Shown piece by piece: positions 55,760-64,000 of a stretch of 64,000 nt of DNA. Each line of letters opens with the position of its first letter. Position 1 is the first letter of the stretch. A program made the translations under genes and the position numbers. The DNA comes from Pseudomonas chlororaphis subsp. piscium (GTDB taxonomy: Bacteria > Pseudomonadota > Gammaproteobacteria > Pseudomonadales > Pseudomonadaceae). The stretch is from the NCBI RefSeq assembly GCF_003850345.1, contig NZ_CP027707.1, positions 6,687,001 through 6,751,000 of the forward strand, read 5' to 3'. The notes below the pieces were generated by a model. That model saw nothing but the letters and a program-made list of their open reading frames with translations. It was not told the DNA's origin and did no database searches.

Positions 55760-57225
55760 CAATCTATTCCTAACTGATTCCAGATGGCATCGATCCGGCG
55801 GGTCACCGCCTCATCCTTGACGATCACCCGGCCCCACTCGCGGGTGGTTTCACCAGGCCATTTATGCGTGGCATCGAGCCCCATCTTCGAACCCAGGCCG
55901 GAGACCGGCGAGGCGAAGTCGAGGTAGTCGATCGGCGTGTTATCGATCATCACCGTGTCGCGCTTGGGGTCCATGCGCGTGGTGATGGCCCAGATCACGT
56001 CGTTCCAGTCGCGCGCGTTGATATCGTCGTCAGTGACGATAACGAACTTGGTGTACATGAACTGTCGCAAAAACGACCAAACACCCAGCATTACCCGCTT
56101 GGCGTGGCCGGGGTACTGCTTCTTCATGGTCACCACCGCCATGCGGTACGAGCAGCCTTCGGGCGGCAGGTAGAAGTCGGTGATTTCCGGGAACTGCTTC
56201 TGCAGGATAGGCACGAATACTTCGTTCAGCGCCACGCCGAGAATCGCCGGCTCATCTGGCGGACGACCGGTGTAGGTGCTGTGGTAGATCGGCTTGATCC
56301 GGTGGGTGATGCGCTCGACGGTGAACACCGGGAAGCTGTCGACTTCGTTGTAGTAGCCAGTGTGGTCGCCATACGGGCCTTCGTCGGCCATCTCGCCCGG
56401 GTGGATCACCCCTTCCAGGATGATTTCCGCGGTGGCCGGCACTTGCAGGTCGTTGCCGCGGCATTTCACCAGCTCGGTGCGGTTGCCCCGCAGCAGGCCG
56501 GCGAAAGCGTATTCGGAAAGGCTGTCCGGCACCGGCGTCACGGCGCCGAGAATGGTCGCCGGGTCGGCCCCCAGGGCCACGGATACCGGGAACGGCTGGC
56601 CCGGGTGCTTCTCGCACCATTCGCGGTAATCCAGCGCGCCGCCACGGTGGCTCAACCAGCGCATGATCACCTTGTTGCGACCGATCACCTGCTGGCGATA
56701 GATACCGAGGTTCTGCCGGTCCTTGTTCGGGCCCTTGGTGACGGTCAGGCCCCAGGTGATCAGCGGGCCGACATCGCCCGGCCAGCAGGTCTGCACCGGC
56801 AGCATCGCCAGGTCGACGTCATCGCCTTCGATGACCACTTCCTGGCAGATCGCGTCCTTGACGACTTTCGGCGCCATGGAAATGATCTTGCGAAAGATCG
56901 GCAGCTTGGACCAGGCATCCTTCAGCCCCTTGGGCGGCTCGGGCTCCTTGAGGAAGGCCAGCAGCTTGCCGATTTCCCGCAGTTCGCTGACCGCTTCGGC
57001 GCCCATGCCCAGCGCCACGCGCTCCGGGGTGCCGAACAGGTTGCCCAGCACCGGAATATCGTAGCCGGTGGGGTTTTCAAACAGCAGGGCCGGACCTTTG
57101 GCACGCAAGGTGCGATCGCAGACCTCGGTCATTTCCAGCACTGGGGACACCGGAACCTGGATGCGCTTGAGTTCGCCGCGCTGTTCCAGACCGCTGATAA
57201 AGTCGCGCAAGTCGCGATACTGCAT
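55759..57225 (-). CDS. ubiD: 4-hydroxy-3-polyprenylbenzoate decarboxylase
   Basis: This prenyl-FMN-dependent decarboxylase of ubiquinone synthesis has 488 residues, typical for UbiD. The family blocks are [39 protein letters not shown] (prFMN/Mn region) and [12 protein letters not shown] with the catalytic glutamates nearby. The ATG at 57225 follows TGAGGCTCACGC. It is the first gene of a pair with the flavin reductase. A perfect palindrome lies 57 bases upstream. Confidence 0.95.
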   Translation of the reverse strand: MQYRDLRDFISGLEQRGELKRIQVPVSPVLEMTEVCDRTLRAKGPALLFENPTGYDIPVLGNLFGTPERVALGMGAEAVSELREIGKLLAFLKEPEPPKGLKDAWSKLPIFRKIISMAPKVVKDAICQEVVIEGDDVDLAMLPVQTCWPGDVGPLITWGLTVTKGPNKDRQNLGIYRQQVIGRNKVIMRWLSHRGGALDYREWCEKHPGQPFPVSVALGADPATILGAVTPVPDSLSEYAFAGLLRGNRTELVKCRGNDLQVPATAEIILEGVIHPGEMADEGPYGDHTGYYNEVDSFPVFTVERITHRIKPIYHSTYTGRPPDEPAILGVALNEVFVPILQKQFPEITDFYLPPEGCSYRMAVVTMKKQYPGHAKRVMLGVWSFLRQFMYTKFVIVTDDDINARDWNDVIWAITTRMDPKRDTVMIDNTPIDYLDFASPVSGLGSKMGLDATHKWPGETTREWGRVIVKDEAVTRRIDAIWNQLGID

Positions 57226-57281
57226 GCGTGAGCCTCGTTTTGGCCGTGGCGTTCGGGGCTGGCAGTTTAGCGCCGAACCCG

Positions 57282-57296
57282 ACTGTTCAGAACAGT
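57282..57296. promoter_or_regulatory. Perfect palindrome upstream of ubiD
   Basis: ACTGTTC-A-GAACAGT has seven-base perfect arms. It lies between the rho terminator and the ubiD start. A very similar site, ACTGTTCAGACCAGT, lies at 60155-60169. It may be a binding site for a regulator; the regulator is unknown. Confidence 0.5.
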
Positions 57297-57325
57297 GAAC
57301 TGCCGTTCATCAATAATCAGATAGC

Positions 57326-57351
57326 AAAAAGCCGGGTTTCCCCGGCTTTTT
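57326..57351 (-). terminator. rho terminator
   Basis: AAAAAGCCGGG-TTTC-CCCGGCTTTTT is a perfect bidirectional hairpin, 16 bases after the rho stop. Confidence 0.9.
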
Positions 57352-57366
57352 GCGGTCCCGCTCGAC

Positions 57367-58626
<1,260 letters not shown>

Positions 58627-58873
58627 ATAGGAATGACGTAATCATTTATGGAGGGGGGAAATTAAGCTTTTGGCTTAATGATGCCGCGCCGCGGAGAAGG
58701 CGACAGGATCGCGTACTTATTCGAAAAGGAGAGCGTCGGCGACGGCTTGCAGGGGGCAGAGGAGAAACCAGTGCGGGGCCGAATGTAACACCTGAGTTTC
58801 TGAGCGTCTAGCCCTGAATAATGAAAAAGCCCCGCTATTTACGGGGCTTTTTTGATGCCATTTACAACGACGC
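58627..58873. promoter_or_regulatory. rho leader and trxA terminator region
   Basis: These 247 bases contain the rho promoter and untranslated leader, on the minus strand, and the trxA terminator at the far end. No gene seen. Rho often autoregulates through such a leader. Confidence 0.6.
58824..58853 (-). terminator. trxA terminator
   Basis: AAAAAGCCCCG-CTATTTA-CGGGGCTTTTT is a perfect hairpin 20 bases after the trxA stop; it could act in both directions. Confidence 0.9.
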
Positions 58874-59203
58874 TTAGATGTTGGCGTCGAGGAAAGCAGC
58901 CAGTTGCGACTTGGACAGTGCGCCGACCTTGGTGGCTTCGACGTTGCCGTTCTTGAACAGCATCAGCGTCGGGATACCGCGCACGCCGTGCTTGGCCGGG
59001 GTTTCCTGGTTTTCGTCGATGTTCAGCTTGGCAACAGTCAGCTTGCCTTTGTAGGTTTCAGCGATTTCGTCCAGGACCGGAGCAATCATTTTGCATGGGC
59101 CGCACCACTCAGCCCAGTAGTCGACCAGTACAGCGCCTTCGGCCTTGAGTACGTCAGCCTCGAAGCTAGCGTCGCTAACGTGTTTGATAAGATCGCTGCT
59201 CAT
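58874..59203 (-). CDS. trxA: Thioredoxin 1
   Basis: This general cytoplasmic disulfide reductase has 109 residues with the active site WCGPC at 33-37 (C34, C37) and the family strand [20 protein letters not shown]. The ATG at 59203 follows GGAGACTTCC. It is a single gene. In P. aeruginosa ppx follows on the other side; here a regulator and an ABC operon lie between. Confidence 0.97.
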   Translation of the reverse strand: MSSDLIKHVSDASFEADVLKAEGAVLVDYWAEWCGPCKMIAPVLDEIAETYKGKLTVAKLNIDENQETPAKHGVRGIPTLMLFKNGNVEATKVGALSKSQLAAFLDANI

Positions 59204-59329
59204 GGAAGTCTCCAGGTTGTAAGCAAAAAAACGTGGCCCATCATAGCCGCCCTTCCCGCGTTCAGGAAGCCGGAGTTGATTGACTCTCGCTATGGTGCCC
59301 GATGAGTTTGGGTATAGCTCAACTGGAAA

Positions 59330-60028
59330 CTATGCGGGGGTGACGAAGGCGATTCCGGTGCGCAACGCCGCGCCACGCACATGCTCCTGCATGGCCTTCT
59401 GTGCCGCCCCGGAGGCATGCCGGGCCAGCCCGCGCAGGATCTTGCGATGCTCCTGCCAGGTCTCCATGGCCCGCTCGGGCCGGATGAACGGTAGTTTCTG
59501 GCTCTCCAGGAAGATCTCGGCGCTGGTGCTGAGAATGCTCACCATTGCCTGATTCCCGCTGGCCTGCAGGATCTTCTGGTGAAACTCGAAATCCAGCCGC
59601 GCCGCCGCCTCGAAATCCGCCGCCCGCAGCTCGTTGCGCATTGCCTCGACATTATCCTGCAGCGCATCCAGCTCATCGGCGGTCAACGTCACGGCCGCCA
59701 GTCCCGCAGCAAAACCTTCTAGGGCGTAACGCAGCTGAAAGATGTCCGTCGGCGAGGCCTGAGCCGCGAACGGCCAGCTCAGCCCCACGCCATTGACCGG
59801 CGACTCCGCGGCCTGCACGAAAACGCCCTTGCCGGGCTGCACGCTGATCACGCCCAAGGCGCTCAAGGATGACAGCGCCTCGCGCAACGAGGCCCGGCTG
59901 ACCCCCAGCTGCACGGCCAGATCGCGCTGCGACGGCAGCGCATCGCCCGGGCCGAAGCCGCGCTCGGTGATCAATTGGCGGATGGCTTGCAGCGCCACCT
60001 CGGGTACGGCGCGGGAGATCGAGTTCAT
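59330..60028 (-). CDS. GntR-family regulator, FadR/FCD type
   Basis: This 232-residue transcription regulator has an N-terminal winged helix-turn-helix (GDALPSQRDLAVQLGVSRAS onward, about residues 25-65). A C-terminal FCD ligand-binding domain contains acidic/histidine metal-site residues (RLDFEFHQKIL). It is divergent from the amino-acid ABC transporter, so it probably controls that operon, sensing a carboxylate or amino acid. The start ATG is at 60028. Confidence 0.92.
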   Translation of the reverse strand: MNSISRAVPEVALQAIRQLITERGFGPGDALPSQRDLAVQLGVSRASLREALSSLSALGVISVQPGKGVFVQAAESPVNGVGLSWPFAAQASPTDIFQLRYALEGFAAGLAAVTLTADELDALQDNVEAMRNELRAADFEAAARLDFEFHQKILQASGNQAMVSILSTSAEIFLESQKLPFIRPERAMETWQEHRKILRGLARHASGAAQKAMQEHVRGAALRTGIAFVTPA

Positions 60029-60154
60029 AAAATTCAGGCTGGCCGGTCCAGGAAAAAGCTAGTTGTAAAGCTATTTGCCAAGCCCGGCAAGTCGTGCCCC
60101 AAGGGGGTTCGGGCGCATTGCCGGACGCTCGATAAGGGGGCAGGCAAGCCACCA

Positions 60155-60169
60155 ACTGTTCAGACCAGT
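60155..60169. promoter_or_regulatory. Candidate operator for the FCD regulator
   Basis: ACTGTTCAGACCAGT is an imperfect palindrome (12 of 15 positions) of the TGGTC-GACCA-like type used by FCD regulators. It lies in the 254-base region between the divergent regulator and transporter genes. Confidence 0.5.
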
Positions 60170-60282
60170 AAGACCGAACAAAACCAACAAAACCCAGCGC
60201 TCCAGGGCTTTTTCCGGCGTTTGGCACGGCCTGTGCTGTGTCGCTGCGCAGAAATCACTTCCCGTGAATCCGGAGATTTGCC

Positions 60283-61068
60283 ATGACCAAGCGTTTCAGC
60301 GCCCTGCTCTCTGCCCTGTTTGCCAGTCTGATGCTGAGTCAGACGCCCGCCCACGCCAGCGGCCTGGACGATGTCGTCGCCCGTGGCACCCTCAAGGTGG
60401 CCGTGCCCCAGGATTTCCCACCCTTTGGCTCGGTCGGTCCGGACATGAAACCCCGCGGCCTGGATATCGACACCGCGAAACTGCTGGCCGACCAGCTCAA
60501 GGTCAAGCTTGAACTGACCCCGGTCAACAGCACCAACCGCATTCCGTTCCTGACCACCGGCAAGGTCGACCTGGTGATCTCCAGCCTCGGCAAGAACCCG
60601 GAGCGCGAGAAGGTCATCGATTTCTCCCAGGCCTACGCGCCCTTCTATTTGGCGGTTTTCGGCCCACCCGAATCGCCGGTCGCCAGCCTCGACGACCTCA
60701 AGGGCAAGACCATCAGCGTCACCCGCGGCGCCATCGAAGACATCGAGCTGACCGCCGTGGCCCCGCAAGGCGCGACCATCAAGCGCTTCGAGGACAACAA
60801 CTCGACCATCGCCGCCTACCTGGCCGGCCAGGTCGACCTGATCGCCAGCGGCAACGTGGTGATGGTCGCCATCAGCGAGCGCAACCCGAAACGCATCCCG
60901 GCGATGAAGGTCAAGCTCAAGGATTCCCCGGTCTATGTCGGCGTGAACAAGAACCAGCCGGAGCTGCTGGACAAGGTCAACCAGATCCTCACCACCGCCA
61001 AGGCCGACGGCAGCCTGGAAAAGAACGCCCAGCTGTGGCTCAAGCAGCCGTTGCCGGCTGGCCTCTGA
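60283..61068 (+). CDS. Amino-acid ABC transporter substrate-binding protein
   Basis: This 261-residue periplasmic binding protein of the polar amino-acid family (SBP_bac_3) has a signal peptide ending AHAS near residue 25. The core pattern is LKVAVPQDFPPFGSVGPD and GLDIDTAKLLADQL. The ATG at 60283 lies in GATTTGCC; the ribosome site is CCGGAG. It heads a four-gene operon with two permeases and an ATPase. The ligand cannot be predicted. Confidence 0.92.
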   Translation: MTKRFSALLSALFASLMLSQTPAHASGLDDVVARGTLKVAVPQDFPPFGSVGPDMKPRGLDIDTAKLLADQLKVKLELTPVNSTNRIPFLTTGKVDLVISSLGKNPEREKVIDFSQAYAPFYLAVFGPPESPVASLDDLKGKTISVTRGAIEDIELTAVAPQGATIKRFEDNNSTIAAYLAGQVDLIASGNVVMVAISERNPKRIPAMKVKLKDSPVYVGVNKNQPELLDKVNQILTTAKADGSLEKNAQLWLKQPLPAGL

Positions 61069-61089
61069 TCGCGGTCGCGGAGGTTATCC

Positions 61090-61758
61090 ATGGCTTATCA
61101 GTTCGACTTTCTACCGGTGCTGGAAAACACCGGCCTGCTGCTGCGCGGCGCCCTGTTCACCCTTGAGCTGACCGCCATCGGCACATTGCTCGGGGTCGGC
61201 CTGGGCATAGTCGGCGCGCTGGTGCGGGCCTGGAAGATCCAGCCCTTCTCGGCCATCTTCGGCGTCTACGTCGAGCTGATCCGCAACACCCCGTTCCTGG
61301 TGCAGCTGTTCTTCATCTTCTTCGGCCTGCCGTCCCTGGGGCTGCAGATCTCCGAGTGGCAGGCGGCGGTGCTGGCGATGGTGATCAACCTGGGCGCCTA
61401 CTCCACGGAAATCATCCGCGCCGGCATCCAGGCCATCCCCCGCGGCCAACTGGAAGCCGCGGCGGCCCTGGCCATGACCCGCATGGAAGCCTTCCGCCAC
61501 GTGGTGTTGCTGCCGGCGCTGGGCAAGGTGTGGCCGGCCCTGAGCAGCCAGATCATCATCGTCATGCTCGGTTCGGCGGTGTGTTCGCAGATCGCCACCG
61601 AGGAGCTGAGCTTCGCCGCCAACTTCATTCAGTCGCGCAACTTCCGCGCCTTTGAAACCTATGCCCTGACCACGCTGATCTACCTGTGCATGGCCCTGCT
61701 GATCCGGCAGCTGCTGAACTGGGTCGGGCGCCGCTATATCGCGAGGAGCAGCCAATGA
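61090..61758 (+). CDS. Amino-acid ABC transporter permease 1
   Basis: This 222-residue inner-membrane protein of the HisM/HisQ type has about five helices, with the family loop EAAAALAMTRMEAFRHVVLP. The ATG at 61090 follows GGAGGTTATCC. It overlaps the next permease gene by four bases. Confidence 0.93.
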   Translation: MAYQFDFLPVLENTGLLLRGALFTLELTAIGTLLGVGLGIVGALVRAWKIQPFSAIFGVYVELIRNTPFLVQLFFIFFGLPSLGLQISEWQAAVLAMVINLGAYSTEIIRAGIQAIPRGQLEAAAALAMTRMEAFRHVVLLPALGKVWPALSSQIIIVMLGSAVCSQIATEELSFAANFIQSRNFRAFETYALTTLIYLCMALLIRQLLNWVGRRYIARSSQ

Positions 61759-62405
61759 GTGATTTCAGCTTCTGGGACATCGTGCGCAACCTGCTGACCG
61801 GCCTGCAATGGACCCTGCTGCTGTCGCTGGTGGCCTTTGTCGGCGGCGGGCTGATCGGTTTGCTGGTCATGACCCTGCGCATTTCCAAGAAGGCTTTCCC
61901 CAGCCATTTCGCCCGCCTGTATATCGAGCTGTTCCAGGGCACGCCGCTGTTGATGCAGCTGTTCCTGGTGTTCTTCGGCATCGCCCTGCTGGGGGTGGAT
62001 ATCTCGCCCTGGCTGGCGGCGGCCATCGCCCTGACGCTGTTCACCAGCGCCTACCTGGCGGAGATCTGGCGCGGCTGCGTCGACTCGATCCCCAACGGCC
62101 AGTGGGAGGCGTCGTCCAGCCTGGCGCTCAACCCTTATGAACAGCTGCGCCATGTGATCCTGCCGCAGGCGCTGCGGATCGCCGTGGCGCCCACCGTGGG
62201 CTTTTCGGTGCAGGTGGTCAAAGGCACCGCGGTGACCTCGATCATCGGCTTCACCGAGCTGACCAAGACCGGCGGCATGCTCGCCAACGCCACCTTCGAG
62301 CCCTTCATGGTCTACGGCCTGGTGGCGCTCGGTTACTTCCTGCTGTGCTACCCCCTGTCCCTCAGTGCGCGCTACCTGGAAAGGAGACTGCATGCCTCTG
62401 CTTAG
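61755..62405 (+). CDS. Amino-acid ABC transporter permease 2
   Basis: This 216-residue second permease has the coupling loop EASSSLALNPYEQLRHVILP and a membrane topology like that of permease 1. The start is the ATG at 61755, in ATGA overlap with the preceding stop and after GAGGAGCAGCC. Its end overlaps the ATPase gene by 14 bases. Confidence 0.93.
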   Translation: MSDFSFWDIVRNLLTGLQWTLLLSLVAFVGGGLIGLLVMTLRISKKAFPSHFARLYIELFQGTPLLMQLFLVFFGIALLGVDISPWLAAAIALTLFTSAYLAEIWRGCVDSIPNGQWEASSSLALNPYEQLRHVILPQALRIAVAPTVGFSVQVVKGTAVTSIIGFTELTKTGGMLANATFEPFMVYGLVALGYFLLCYPLSLSARYLERRLHASA

Positions 62406-63129
62406 AATTTCCGCCCTGCATAAATATTACGGCGACCATCATGTGCTCAAGGGCATCGACCTCAGTATCGAGGAAGGCCAGGTGGTGGCGATCATCGGCC
62501 GCAGCGGCTCGGGCAAGAGCACCTTGCTGCGCACCCTCAACGGCCTGGAATCGATCAACGACGGGGTCATCGAAGTCGATGGCGAATACCTCGACGCCGC
62601 CCGCGCCGACCTGCGCAGCCTGCGGCAGAAGGTCGGCATGGTGTTCCAGCAGTTCAACCTGTTCCCGCACCTGACCGTCGGCGAGAATGTCATGCTCGCC
62701 CCGCAAGTGGTGCAGAAGGTGCCCAAGGCCAGGGCCGCCGAACTGGCGCGGGAGATGCTGAAACGGGTCGGCCTGGAGGAGAAGTTCGACGCCTTCCCCG
62801 ACCGCCTGTCCGGCGGCCAGCAGCAGCGGGTGGCGATTGCCCGGGCGCTGGCCATGTCGCCCAAGGTGCTGCTGTGCGACGAGATCACCTCGGCCCTGGA
62901 CCCGGAACTGGTCAACGAAGTCCTGAGCGTGGTGCGTCAGCTGGCCAAGGACGGCATGACCCTGATCATGGTGACCCACGAGATGCGTTTTGCCCGGGAA
63001 GTGGGCGACAAACTGGTGTTCATGCACCAGGGCAAGGTGCATGAAGTGGGCGACCCGAAAGTGCTGTTCGCCAACCCGCAGACGCCGGAGCTGGCGAATT
63101 TTATCGGGACCAATGAGGCAGTAGGCTGA
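62392..63129 (+). CDS. Amino-acid ABC transporter ATP-binding protein
   Basis: This 245-residue ATPase of the GlnQ/HisP type has Walker A GRSGSGKST (residues 35-43), signature LSGGQQQRVAIARAL and Walker B VLLCDEITSALDP. The ATG at 62392 follows GGAGACTGC; an upstream in-frame ATG at 62365 is less likely. It completes the four-gene operon. Confidence 0.95.
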   Translation: MPLLRISALHKYYGDHHVLKGIDLSIEEGQVVAIIGRSGSGKSTLLRTLNGLESINDGVIEVDGEYLDAARADLRSLRQKVGMVFQQFNLFPHLTVGENVMLAPQVVQKVPKARAAELAREMLKRVGLEEKFDAFPDRLSGGQQQRVAIARALAMSPKVLLCDEITSALDPELVNEVLSVVRQLAKDGMTLIMVTHEMRFAREVGDKLVFMHQGKVHEVGDPKVLFANPQTPELANFIGTNEAVG

Positions 63130-63143
63130 GACTCCGCGGCGCC

Positions 63144-63223
63144 TGCCAGATTATTTCGTGAATACGCTCGCTCCTATAAAAGGCCGTATGCCCCTGTAGG
63201 AGCGAGCTTGCCCGCGATCTGGC
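63144..63223. repeat. REP pair upstream of ppx
   Basis: The degenerate left arm (GCCAGATTATTTCGTGAATA onward, to CGCTCGCTCCTAT at 63177) faces the well-preserved right copy TGTAGGAGCGAGCTTGCCCG (63195 on). This is the third type 1 inverted pair in the window. Confidence 0.8.
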
Positions 63224-63346
63224 GCAAAGCGTTCGGCGCTTTTGCCTGCGTTGCATCAAGGATCGCGTCTTCGGCCACTGCTGCGCGTTGGCGCGAGCGA
63301 TTGATCGTGGCAGGATGGCAAGGTTATCGACCGAGACCCCCAAACC

Positions 63347-64000
63347 ATGCCGCAATCCCAAGCCAAGAATCTGTCCCTGATCGCCGCCATCGACCTGGGC
63401 TCCAACAGCTTTCACATGGTCGTGGCCAAGGCTCACCATAATGAAATCCGCATTCTCGAGCGGCTCGGTGAAAAAGTGCAGTTGGCCGCCGGGATCGACG
63501 AAGACCGTCAACTCAACGAAGAATCCATGCAGCGCGGGCTCGATTGCCTGAAGCGCTTCGCCCAACTGATCAACGGCATGCCCCTGGGCGCGGTGCGCAT
63601 CGTCGGCACCAACGCCCTGCGCGAAGCCCGCAACCGCGGCGAATTCATCCGCCGCGCCGAAGAGATCCTCGGCCACCCGGTGGAAGTCATCTCCGGCCGT
63701 GAAGAGGCCCGCCTCATCTACCTGGGCGTGTCCCATACCCTCGCCGACACCCCGGGCAAGCGCCTGGTCGCCGACATCGGCGGCGGCAGTACCGAATTCA
63801 TCATCGGCCAGCGCTTCGAACCGCTGCTGCGCGAGAGTCTGCAGATGGGCTGCGTCAGCTTCACCCAGCGTTATTTCCGCGACGGCAAGATCACCCCGGC
63901 ACGCTACGCCCAGGCCTACACCGCGGCGCGCCTGGAAATCATGAGCATCGAACACGCCCTGCATCGCCTGACCTGGGATGAAGCCATCGGCTCCTCGGGC
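63347..64000 (+). CDS. ppx: Exopolyphosphatase, 5' part
   Basis: This Ppx/GppA-family enzyme cleaves terminal phosphate from polyphosphate. The 218 codons present start at the ATG at 63347 and run off the window. They show the phosphate-1 motif [15 protein letters not shown], the block [13 protein letters not shown], the conserved [12 protein letters not shown] and the phosphate-2 motif [12 protein letters not shown]. The gene lies downstream of the amino-acid ABC operon. ppk, usually divergent next to ppx, would be expected elsewhere. Confidence 0.96.
   Translation, partial: MPQSQAKNLSLIAAIDLGSNSFHMVVAKAHHNEIRILERLGEKVQLAAGIDEDRQLNEESMQRGLDCLKRFAQLINGMPLGAVRIVGTNALREARNRGEFIRRAEEILGHPVEVISGREEARLIYLGVSHTLADTPGKRLVADIGGGSTEFIIGQRFEPLLRESLQMGCVSFTQRYFRDGKITPARYAQAYTAARLEIMSIEHALHRLTWDEAIGSSG

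Overview
This window is a piece of a Pseudomonas chromosome, most likely the P. fluorescens / P. protegens / P. chlororaphis lineage. The evidence is the high G+C codon use, the gene content (spu polyamine genes, ssuEADCBF with lsfA, an OprD-family porin, a 6S RNA next to zapA) and short dispersed REP-type palindromes with the core GTAGGAGCGAG..TTGC..GCGATC. From memory, much of the order from argA to ppx matches the P. aeruginosa PA5204-PA5241 segment. I could not check this by alignment.

Region 1 (1-8951) is polyamine catabolism and uptake. spuA-spuB-spuC-spuD-spuE-spuF run leftwards and spuF leaves the window. spuI is divergent. Putrescine and related amines are imported by the SpuDEF system, gamma-glutamylated by SpuI/SpuB, and processed by the SpuC aminotransferase and the SpuA amidase-type hydrolase. 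Each intergenic gap I examined in this cluster, except spuD-spuE and spuE-spuF, contains a hairpin.

Region 2 (9171-15601) holds a TetR regulator and the sulfonate-sulfur operon ssuE-A-D-C-B-F, followed by the 1-Cys peroxiredoxin LsfA. Region 3 (15874-26439) holds an OprD-type porin, argA, argE, a CYTH-CHAD protein, an Lrp-type regulator divergent from a small ACT-like protein, an orphan GspE/PulE-type ATPase and a chemoreceptor.

Region 4 (26499-40233) holds a membrane protein, a DUF2388-type secreted protein, gcvP, a PLP sugar aminotransferase, two lower-G+C tandem paralogues of unknown function, gcvH and gcvT. It ends with a ferric-iron type ABC permease and binding protein and the ubiI-like gene. 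The aminotransferase and the two paralogues sit between gcvP and gcvH, which would otherwise be neighbours. This insertion is the best candidate in the window for something undescribed.

Region 5 (38887-51199) is a conserved housekeeping block: two ubiquinone hydroxylases, pepP, a UPF0149 protein, a small coiled-coil protein, zapA, 6S RNA and 5-formyl-THF cyclo-ligase. It continues with a small membrane protein, an EVE-domain protein, an HlyD / fused-ABC / ABC-2 permease export operon and a FliL-like protein. Region 6 (51358-64000) holds a quinone oxidoreductase, glpT with a GlpR-like operator, a ChaC-type cyclotransferase, ubiD with a 2Fe-2S flavin reductase, rho, trxA, an FCD-type GntR regulator divergent from a polar amino-acid ABC transporter, and the start of ppx. 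No tRNA, rRNA operon, CRISPR array, prophage or insertion sequence was seen.
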